Positions 1 to 4,978 of a stretch of 6,187 bases of DNA are shown here, in pieces. The stretch covers positions 1 through 6,187 of the forward strand of contig JAWPNA010000283.1 in assembly GCA_045402695.1 (NCBI GenBank). Direction: 5' to 3'. Position numbers and translations under genes: made by a program. The notes beneath the pieces were generated by a model. It was not told the DNA's origin. It saw only the letters and a list, made by a program, of their open reading frames with translations, and ran no database searches. This DNA comes from JAWPNA01 sp045402695. GTDB taxonomy: Bacteria > Acidobacteriota > Polarisedimenticolia > JACPZX01 > DASXTC01. How positions within the stretch are numbered: the stretch's first letter is position 1; each line of letters opens with the position of its first letter.

Positions 1-231
1 TCCCGTCGCGGAGGGGTCGGCTGTCCGGCCGATCCCCGACGCGATCATCTGCTCCGCACCTGACTTGAGACGCCTTGCCGTCTGGCCGCTCAGGTGCGCC
101 CGGTCGGAGAGGGTCTGCAGGGGTGCTTCCGCCACGCTGGCCAGCGTCACGAATCCCGCGGCCCTCAGGGCGCGAAACGTGACGCGCCCTTCACCGTGGA
201 CCTGACTCAGCAGCATGACGGGATCCGTCAT
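1..231 (-). CDS. Helix-hairpin-helix domain protein, 3' end cut by window edge
   Basis: My reading of the minus strand gives 77 codons, open to the left edge, beginning MTDPVMLLSQVHGEGRVTFR. Residues 13-63 have the pattern of a helix-hairpin-helix domain of the kind at the N-terminus of Rad51/RadA and in DUF4332-like proteins: a glycine-containing first turn, then AGFVTLASVAEAPLQTL, then LSGQTARRLKSGAEQM. Such domains usually bind the DNA backbone without sequence specificity or mediate protein contacts; DNA binding here is inferred from the fold. The ATG at 231 is chosen because an 8-base AAGGAGGT lies 5 nt upstream. It overlaps the end of the ParA gene by 41 nt, which suggests translational coupling. 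A second ATG at 216 is possible but less well placed. The rest of the protein, including any further domain, is outside the window. Confidence 0.7.
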   Translation of the reverse strand, partial: MTDPVMLLSQVHGEGRVTFRALRAAGFVTLASVAEAPLQTLSDRAHLSGQTARRLKSGAEQMIASGIGRTADPSATG

Positions 232-1036
232 CGCCGACCTCCTTGAGAACAAGGCCGGGTCCGGTCCATACCCCGCCGGCCTGCTCACGAAGCACCTCCT
301 CCGCGAGCGCCAGATAGTCCTGGGCGCCCCGGCTCCGAGCGTCGTACTCTGTGATCGGAACGCCGAAGGAGGAGGCCTCCTTGATCGTGACGTTGCGATG
401 GATGACCGTGCTGTAGAGGGCCTCCCCGAAGAAGCGCCGCATCTCTTCTATGACTTCCCTCGCGAATGTGGTCTGCCTGTCGTACATGGTGACGAGGGCG
501 CGAATGCGCTTCTCGGAGAGCCATCTTTTCCGGTAGCGCTGCAGCGCCCGCAGGAAGTTGCCCACACCGTTCAGCGAGAAGAATCCGATCTCGACGGGGA
601 TGAGGATCTCATCGCACGCCCTCAAGGCGTTGAACGTGAGGGCGCCCAGGCTCGGCGGGCAGTCGATCAGCACGAAGTCGTAGGTCCGGGGAGTGGCTCG
701 CAGGCATTCGCGCAGGCGGTCCTCGCCCGCCTCGTCGAATCCCAGGTCGCGCTCGGCGAACAACAGGGCGTCTCCCGAAGGGGCCAGGTCGAACCCCGGT
801 TGGATCTCGACGAGGATCGGCTCCAGGCTCATCCTCCGCAGCAGCGGTTCGTGCAGGGAGTGCGCGATGGGCGAGGCGACGCGTCCGTTGAGGCCCAGGG
901 TTGCATGCGCCTGGGGGTCCAGGTCCACGACGAGGACCCTCTGCTCCCGGACTCTCAGCGCTCCAGCGAGGTTCACCGCGGTTGTGGTCTTGCCGCATCC
1001 TCCCTTCTGGTTCATCACGCTGATGATGCGCGTCAT
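191..1036 (-). CDS. parA: ParA/Soj-type partitioning ATPase
   Basis: A 281-residue protein of the ParA/Soj family. These deviant-Walker ATPases dimerise on ATP, bind DNA non-specifically and move plasmids, chromosome origins or protein cargo over the nucleoid. The deviant Walker A KGGCGKTT is at residues 11-18 with the signature lysine at 11. Walker A' is DLDPQ (38-42), with the usual catalytic Asp at 40, and Walker B is FVLIDCPP (121-128). The C-terminal block HRNVTIKEA followed by ITEYDARSRGAQDYL matches chromosomal Soj proteins. There is no N-terminal HTH, so it is the short chromosomal-style type. The frame stays open upstream to 1135, but MTRIISVMNQKGG is the family's normal N-terminus. 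The ATG at 1036 has GAGG about 8 nt upstream and lies 7 nt after the preceding stop. No ParB gene is visible, so the cargo need not be a ParABS origin complex. Confidence 0.93.
   Translation of the reverse strand: MTRIISVMNQKGGCGKTTTAVNLAGALRVREQRVLVVDLDPQAHATLGLNGRVASPIAHSLHEPLLRRMSLEPILVEIQPGFDLAPSGDALLFAERDLGFDEAGEDRLRECLRATPRTYDFVLIDCPPSLGALTFNALRACDEILIPVEIGFFSLNGVGNFLRALQRYRKRWLSEKRIRALVTMYDRQTTFAREVIEEMRRFFGEALYSTVIHRNVTIKEASSFGVPITEYDARSRGAQDYLALAEEVLREQAGGVWTGPGLVLKEVGDDGSRHAAESGPR
237..244 (-). promoter_or_regulatory. Shine-Dalgarno site inside the ParA gene
   Basis: AAGGAGGT on the minus strand, 5 nt before the ATG at 231. It lies inside the last codons of the ParA gene, where it encodes part of LKEV. 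It fixes the start of the helix-hairpin-helix gene and explains the 41-nt gene overlap. Confidence 0.75.
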
Positions 1037-1043
1037 CGCCGCC

Positions 1044-2162
1044 TCACGTGCCCCGCAATGTCGCGCCAGCCAGCAGACCCTGCAGGCGGATGCTGAAGGG
1101 CATTCCCGCTCGCGGCGATCGCCCGTGGAAGGCACCTACACGAACGGCGAGCGAGGCCATGGCGCGAGACGCGGGGCTGTCCGGATGGGAGAGAACGACG
1201 GGAGTCCTCTCGGCGACGGAGCGCTCGACGTGTTCATCGAAGGGAATGACGCCCCCGAGCGCCAGCTCCCGGCCGAGGAACTTGCGCGTGACATGGGCCA
1301 CCTTGTGGAACGATTCCATCCCCTCGGCCTGCGATCGTGCCTGATTGACCACGAGCACGACCGCCGCGGAAGGCTTGTGCGCCAGCACGGTCTTGATGAT
1401 GTCGTAGGCGTCCGTCAGCGCCGTGATGTCGCCCGTGGTGACCACCAGCACTTGATCCGACGCGAGGAGGAACATCAACGATTGTTTGTCGATGCCGCCG
1501 GGCGTGTCGATGAGCAGGAGATCGGTGAATCGATCCAGTGTCGCGATCTCCTTCACAAGCGCCCCGAACATCACGCCGGTGAGGCTCGCCAGCTCCGGAA
1601 TGCCGGACCCCCCCGGGATGACGCTCACGCCGCGCGGGCCCCGCAGGACGATCTCGCCCAGTGCCTTGCCTCCCGCGATCACGTGCGAGACGTTGTAAGC
1701 GGGCATCAGGTTGTAGAGGATGTGGATGTTCGCTAGGCCGAGATCCGCGTCGAGGATCGTGACGCGCGTCTGGCCGGCCAGGAGCACTCCCAGGTTGCTC
1801 GCCACGACGCTCTTTCCCGTGCCGCCTTTGCCGCTCGAGATGCTGATGACATCGAACGGCCTCAGCGTGCCGGCGCCTGCCCCTTCGGTCATGTTCGGAG
1901 CGACCGCGCGGTGCACGGGCTGTGTCGCCGGTGTCGCCGGCGGCGCCATGGGGGCTGTCGTGGGTCTGGGGGCGGGCGCCTGTACATTGGCGTGACGTGC
2001 CGGCGAGCGCGGGGCAGACATCAAGGCGGCCGGCGCGGCGACCGCCTCCTCCGAGTGGCGCAGATCGTCCGCCACGGGGGCCGGCTCGACGATCGAGGAG
2101 AATGAACCGTCCAGCAGGTCGGCCATCCCCCGGCCCAGCGCCTTCTTCTTTCGGGACGCCAT
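1044..2162 (-). CDS. FlhG/MinD-like ATPase with ParB-like N-terminal peptide
   Basis: A 372-residue MinD/ParA-superfamily ATPase closest in pattern to FlhG (YlxH/FleN), which sets the number and position of polar flagella. Residues 104-345 are the ATPase: deviant Walker A GKGGTGKS (111-118), Walker A' LDADLGLANI (137-146), the FlhG-like stretch YNVSHVIAGG then VIPGGSGIPELASL (181-194), and Walker B LLLIDTPGG (215-223). The end carries FlhG-like ERSVAERTPVVLSHPDSPAS. Residues 354-372 could be a membrane-targeting tail, but this is weak. Residues 28-100 are a proline/alanine-rich linker. Residues 5-19 (KKKALGRGMADLLDG) strongly resemble the ParA-stimulating peptide at the N-terminus of ParB proteins. 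The ATG overlaps the preceding stop by 1 nt (TGATG), with GGAG 5 nt upstream. No flagellar gene is visible nearby, so a flagellar role is not supported by context. Confidence 0.88.
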   Translation of the reverse strand: MASRKKKALGRGMADLLDGSFSSIVEPAPVADDLRHSEEAVAAPAALMSAPRSPARHANVQAPAPRPTTAPMAPPATPATQPVHRAVAPNMTEGAGAGTLRPFDVISISSGKGGTGKSVVASNLGVLLAGQTRVTILDADLGLANIHILYNLMPAYNVSHVIAGGKALGEIVLRGPRGVSVIPGGSGIPELASLTGVMFGALVKEIATLDRFTDLLLIDTPGGIDKQSLMFLLASDQVLVVTTGDITALTDAYDIIKTVLAHKPSAAVVLVVNQARSQAEGMESFHKVAHVTRKFLGRELALGGVIPFDEHVERSVAERTPVVLSHPDSPASRAMASLAVRVGAFHGRSPRAGMPFSIRLQGLLAGATLRGT

Positions 2163-3202
2163 CAGTTCTCCATGAAGACGACACGGCGCGGAGGCGCCGG
2201 GCGCGCCTCGGCGTCGCCGCCTTGACGGGCCCTGCCCGGAGACCCACCTTCGCGCGGGCTCCCCGAAGAGACTCCGTTCTCCCTGATCAACCGGGACGTC
2301 GCGTCGAGATGCTCGAACTCCGCGATCTCCTCTCGAGTCACGGCGGCCGCCATCGCCGTCTGCGCTGCGGCGCGGGAATGCGCCCCGGAGATCGTCACCG
2401 GAACGGAGATCCCCCCCGCCACGTCCCCGGCAGCGCGTCCGTGCTCGTCCAGCAGGAAGCTCACCGCGCGCCGGCAGTCGGCGTCGGAAGAGACGGCTCG
2501 GCTCGCGACATTCTCGAAACTCCTGATCTCGATCCCTTCCCCCGCGGGCATGATCGAGGCGATGGCGCGGCCCGCGACCTGGAGGTCTACGGCGCCGGTC
2601 ACGCCGATCGGCTCGACCGCCTCGCCCCCGATCCTGTGATCGTGCAACTCCTCGAGGACACGACGCGCCAGAGACCGCGCGTGCCCCGCCGGCACGCAGC
2701 TCAGGGCCGACTCGGCGCCGCCCGCAGCGCCGGCGAGGGGTGTCGGTGTCGGCATGGAGACGTCGCGCTCCACCAGCGCGCCCCGCTGGGATCCGGCCGA
2801 GAGAAGGGTGGCCTGGAATAGCTCAATTTCGGGCCGGGCGATGTAGGCGGCGAGCCGGCGGCCGCTTTCGGTGACGCGGCCGCTGACGAGCATGAGACGG
2901 GGCGGCACGCTGAGGTCCACGCCGGCCGGCGGCACCAGTCCGCGCAGGACGCCTGGATTGCAGGCGGTCCAATCCCAGTGGTCAAGCGCGAGGGAAACCG
3001 CGGCCGAGTCCGCTTCGATGGAGAAGAGCACGAGGACCAGCCTCCCGCGCTCGTCGGCGGTGAGCAGGTCGATCGATCCGCGGCCCCAGATCGGAACGCC
3101 GTCGGCGATGGCGCGCAATCCCGGAGCGAGAGATTCGAGTTCCTCCCGCACGGCGTCTCTGAGTTCTTCCACGCTGGCCGGGTGTAATCGAGTGAAGCGC
3201 AC
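2162..3202 (-). CDS. Unrecognised protein with degenerate PD-(D/E)XK nuclease-like domain
   Basis: No family recognised with certainty; 346 residues from the chosen start. Residues 9-130 follow the layout of a NucS/DUF91-like PD-(D/E)XK domain: an N-terminal helix (VEELRDAVREELESL), SIDLLTADERGRLVLVLF (43-60), a helix with LALDHWDW (71-78), then PRLMLVSGRV and a strand ending EIELFQ. Asp45 is kept, but the expected E-x-K on the central strand reads V-L-F, so nuclease activity is unlikely. Residues 165-255 may be a second alpha/beta domain, 289-300 contain EEIAEFEHLD, and 305-340 look disordered (Gly/Pro/Arg-rich). The frame stays open to an ATG at 3355, but that codon lies inside the -10 box of the promoter at 3351-3380 and could not be on the transcript. 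I therefore choose the GTG at 3202, preceded by AAAAGGAG with an 11-nt spacer. It is first gene of the ATPase operon and ends in a 1-nt overlap with the next gene. Confidence 0.7.
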   Translation of the reverse strand: MRFTRLHPASVEELRDAVREELESLAPGLRAIADGVPIWGRGSIDLLTADERGRLVLVLFSIEADSAAVSLALDHWDWTACNPGVLRGLVPPAGVDLSVPPRLMLVSGRVTESGRRLAAYIARPEIELFQATLLSAGSQRGALVERDVSMPTPTPLAGAAGGAESALSCVPAGHARSLARRVLEELHDHRIGGEAVEPIGVTGAVDLQVAGRAIASIMPAGEGIEIRSFENVASRAVSSDADCRRAVSFLLDEHGRAAGDVAGGISVPVTISGAHSRAAAQTAMAAAVTREEIAEFEHLDATSRLIRENGVSSGSPREGGSPGRARQGGDAEARPAPPRRVVFMEN

Positions 3203-3213
3203 GGCGAAGCAGG

Positions 3214-3221
3214 CTCCTTTT
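3214..3221 (-). promoter_or_regulatory. Shine-Dalgarno site supporting the GTG start at 3202
   Basis: AAAAGGAG on the minus strand with an 11-nt spacer to the GTG at 3202. The spacer is somewhat long, but no better-placed site exists downstream of the predicted transcription start. Confidence 0.5.
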
Positions 3222-3350
3222 GCGCCGGATGTCAGGTCCACCGGCAAGAAGGGGCGGCCAGCCCCGCTGAAGGCTCCCGGTCGGCCGTGTGACCTCTTCT
3301 GGATGGTGATTGCGCTCCCGCGAGCAACGGGCAACGCAAATCGGGCCTGC

Positions 3351-3380
3351 ATCATACGATTCCCGCCGAATTCAAGTCAA
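3351..3380 (-). promoter_or_regulatory. Sigma70-like promoter of the ATPase operon
   Basis: On the minus strand, TTGACT (3375-3380) and TATGAT (3351-3356) are separated by 18 nt. Each box differs from consensus at one base. Expected transcription start is near 3344, giving a leader of roughly 140 nt before the GTG at 3202. The -35 box abuts the stop codon of the upstream gene (3372-3374). I see no Rho-independent terminator between the two units, so some read-through is likely. Confidence 0.7.
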
Positions 3381-4175
3381 GGCTCGATGTGATCGCGACT
3401 CATCCCATTGTCGTTCCTCATGCGCCAGCGCGTACACCATGACACGACTGTAGTTGATGCTCGGTTCGACAACTTCGATGTGGCCGAGATCCGCGAGGAG
3501 CCCCAGCGCCCCCTCCGCGCCGGCGCGTCCCGTGGGGATCGCGAGCGCGGCACTTCGCGCCGTGAGCAGGATCCAGGGGGCCGAGTGAAGGTGTCGCGCC
3601 AGGCCGACCGCCGTGGGGTAGACGGGATCCGGACCGGCGCCGGCGAGCAGATCATCCATGAGCTGCAGCGCGAGCCCAACGCTGAGCAGGCTGACGGACC
3701 TGCCGGGTGATTCGACGAAGACATCGTATCGGTTGCGCGGGGTTTCGTAGCCGCACGTGACGCCGCTGCACACCTTCATCAAGGCGATCGAGTGCTGGAA
3801 CTCGATGAGGAGGTGCTCCAGGAGGTGGGCGATGTCCACCGTCTCGTCCGCCTCGCGGACATCGCATTCCGGTCGGGCGCCGTCCTGGAAAAACGTCCGT
3901 TGAAAGGCGCTATCTCCGCAGCAGAGGTGACGGCGCAGGCTGGGAAACATCGCCCGTAAGGAGCGGGCCGCCGTGGCCGGCGGCGCGGGGGGTGCGCGGG
4001 CGTCCAGCTTGACATCGAGGGTGAGCCGGAAACGATCCCGGCCCTCGATGAAGCGATCGTTGAGGGGTGTGATCTTCTCGAAGGCGCCGAACTCGAGGCC
4101 GAGCACCTCGATGGAGCCGAAGGGTATGGCGCCTGCGGGCGCCGCGCGCTGCCTGATTACGGACCGCCTGGGCAT
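3372..4175 (-). CDS. Cyanophycin synthetase N-terminal-domain-like protein, standalone
   Basis: A 267-residue protein from the ATG at 4175. Residues 20-180 resemble the N-terminal domain of cyanophycin synthetase (CphA1): a strand SIEVLGLEFG (21-30), a second strand FRLTLDVKLD, FPSLRRHLCCGD (77-88, matching the family's PGL..H.C..G), then AHLLEHLLIEFQHS (116-129, matching HV.EH...ELQ), CGYETPRNRYDVFVE (141-155) and a helix ending LMDDLLAG. The ATP-grasp and Mur-ligase-like domains of CphA are absent, so it cannot make cyanophycin alone. Residues 200-255 (ALGLLADLGHIEVVE then a strand) could be a winged-helix-like fold, weakly. The start is uncertain: a perfect hairpin directly abuts the ATG and the nearest purine-rich site is about 13 nt away. 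The frame is open up to a GTG at 4310 inside the preceding gene, but those residues look non-coding. The family match rests on motif memory, not an alignment. Confidence 0.6.
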   Translation of the reverse strand: MPRRSVIRQRAAPAGAIPFGSIEVLGLEFGAFEKITPLNDRFIEGRDRFRLTLDVKLDARAPPAPPATAARSLRAMFPSLRRHLCCGDSAFQRTFFQDGARPECDVREADETVDIAHLLEHLLIEFQHSIALMKVCSGVTCGYETPRNRYDVFVESPGRSVSLLSVGLALQLMDDLLAGAGPDPVYPTAVGLARHLHSAPWILLTARSAALAIPTGRAGAEGALGLLADLGHIEVVEPSINYSRVMVYALAHEERQWDESRSHRALT

Positions 4176-4193
4176 GGGGAGCGGGTGCTCCCC
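4176..4193 (-). repeat. Perfect 7-bp hairpin abutting the ATG at 4175
   Basis: Minus-strand GGGGAGC-ACCC-GCTCCCC, a perfect 7-bp stem with a 4-nt loop, placed immediately before the ATG at 4175. There is no T-tract after it, so it is not an intrinsic terminator. It could restrict ribosome access or stabilise a processed mRNA end. A near-copy lies after the other small gene at 4487-4502. Confidence 0.6.
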
Positions 4194-4245
4194 CCGTCCG
4201 GCTGATGCCCGAGGCTTGGGCCTGACGGGAGGAGATTCCAAACGA

Positions 4246-4452
4246 TCACACGTCGTCGAACCTGGACTCTTCCTTGTCGAGAGTGCCTTGCAGGATGATA
4301 CGGTACTCACCTGTATCGATGTTGAACCCGTCCACCTTGGCGGTGGCGTTGATGCTGCTGAAGAGCATCTCGCCGAGCTTGTTCTTGAGTGTGCCGGGAG
4401 ACGTCGGCGAGATTTCTATGGATCGGACATCCTGGATGCGGAACCGAGCCAA
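4246..4452 (-). CDS. Small 68-residue protein, second of a tandem paralogous pair
   Basis: Not recognised. Sixty-eight residues starting at a TTG codon, with AAAGGAGGTGA (4459-4469) 6 nt upstream, a nearly perfect complement to the 16S rRNA end. By hand alignment about 39 of 68 residues are identical to the neighbour at 4514-4720, without gaps. Shared blocks are MARFR, RSIE, PTSP, TGEYR and LQGTLD. The pattern suggests a short N-terminal strand, an amphipathic helix (about residues 18-33) and a beta-hairpin (about 36-60) with an acidic tail. There is no cysteine, signal peptide or membrane segment, so a cytoplasmic protein is expected. The TTG may lower its output relative to the ATG-started paralog despite the strong ribosome site. 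Same identical length and conserved blocks on both sides argue that both genes are real and under selection. Confidence 0.8.
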   Translation of the reverse strand: MARFRIQDVRSIEISPTSPGTLKNKLGEMLFSSINATAKVDGFNIDTGEYRIILQGTLDKEESRFDDV

Positions 4453-4486
4453 GAATCGTCACCTCCTTTCGAACGTGGAACAGGTG

Positions 4487-4502
4487 GGGAGCGCAGGCTC
4501 CC
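4487..4502 (-). repeat. 6-bp hairpin between the two small genes
   Basis: Minus-strand GGGAGC-CTGC-GCTCCC, 11 nt after the stop of the first small gene. It has the same arms as the hairpin at 4176-4193 with a different loop. It has no T-tract, so a role in mRNA processing or stability fits better than termination. Confidence 0.55.
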
Positions 4503-4513
4503 TGGCGACGTTG

Positions 4514-4720
4514 TCAGAATTCCGTGAATTTCGAGGCCTCTCGATCGAGGGTCCCTTGGAGGACCACCCGGTACTCACCCGTCTCGGGATTGATCGAGTC
4601 CACCCGCGCCCTGGCGTTCGTCGAGCTGAGGATGACTTCGGAGATCTTGCTGCGCAGGGCGGCGGGCGACGTCGGGGTGTGCTCGATCGATCTCAGATCG
4701 TCCATACGGAATCGCGCCAT
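4514..4720 (-). CDS. Small 68-residue protein, first of a tandem paralogous pair
   Basis: Not recognised. Sixty-eight residues from an ATG, with GGGGAGGTGA (4727-4736) ending 6 nt upstream, the same spacing as in its paralog at 4246-4452. Differences between the two proteins are mostly conservative (I/V/L, K/R, D/E exchanges), which is what two functional paralogs would show. The middle (TGEYRVVLQGTLD, about 47-59) is the best conserved part and looks like a beta-hairpin. The protein has no cysteine and no hydrophobic membrane segment. It is first gene behind the promoter at 4912-4940, with a leader of about 185 nt. The strong ribosome sites and promoter suggest high expression. It could be a subunit of a small oligomer or a regulator; nothing in the sequence decides this. 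Confidence 0.82.
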   Translation of the reverse strand: MARFRMDDLRSIEHTPTSPAALRSKISEVILSSTNARARVDSINPETGEYRVVLQGTLDREASKFTEF

Positions 4721-4911
4721 CTCGTTTCACCTCCCCTCCATCGGATTGCATGAAAAGGCCGGCTTGATTCGAACGTTTCTCGGGCTCGAGTCGCGCCGGG
4801 AAGACGTACACATGAGTTGGCCATGCTGGAATACATCTGAGTCGCGATCGTGTGAGGCGTCGCATCGCCGGATCAGAACACAGGGCCTCCGGCATTGAGA
4901 AGGCGAACCTC
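4721..4911 (-). other. Long untranslated leader of the small-protein operon
   Basis: About 185 nt from the predicted transcription start near 4905 to the ATG at 4720. It contains an inverted repeat GCCGGA/TCCGGC around a loop of about 15 nt near its 5' end. No riboswitch class is recognised and no leader peptide has a convincing ribosome site. A frame stays open through it, but its composition is not gene-like. Confidence 0.4.
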
Positions 4912-4940
4912 ACTGTACGGCCCCGCGCCGGGGCTGTCAA
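4912..4940 (-). promoter_or_regulatory. Sigma70-like promoter of the small-protein operon
   Basis: Minus-strand TTGACA (4935-4940), a perfect -35 box, a 17-nt spacer and TACAGT (4912-4917) as -10 box. The spacer starts with the dyad GCCCCG-GCG-CGGGGC (4920-4934), which could be a repressor or activator site between the boxes. It lies 38 nt after the stop of the upstream helicase gene, so it separates the two units. Confidence 0.72.
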
Positions 4941-4978
4941 GAACTCCGCTCCGGCGGGTGGCCGAGGTGCCGGCCTCT

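Noticed and set aside
215..1096. Long open frame on the plus strand opposite the ParA gene
   Set aside because: It is antisense to a clear ParA gene, has no ribosome site or domain, and is expected from the GC-rich codon pattern. The same applies to plus-strand frames at 693-1736, 1922-2821, 2871-3392 and 3973-4527.
1037..1135. N-terminal extension of ParA to 1135
   Set aside because: It overlaps the end of the FlhG-like gene and is not ParA-like; the ATG at 1036 matches the family's usual start and has a ribosome site.
3251..3265. Short GGGGC/GCCCC hairpin in the leader of the ATPase operon, followed by TTCTT
   Set aside because: Only a 5-bp stem and no real T-tract; too weak to call an attenuator or terminator in GC-rich DNA.
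4176..4310. N-terminal extension of the cyanophycin-synthetase-like protein to a GTG at 4310
   Set aside because: It overlaps the small gene by about 65 nt, lacks a ribosome site and would encode a low-complexity stretch.
4880..4905. Leader peptide starting at an ATG in the small-protein leader
   Set aside because: No ribosome site downstream of the predicted transcription start, and the frame continues into non-gene-like sequence.
4941..4978. Possible terminator after the helicase gene (GGCCG/CGGCC)
   Set aside because: A 5-bp stem without a T-tract; the bases that follow belong to the next promoter.
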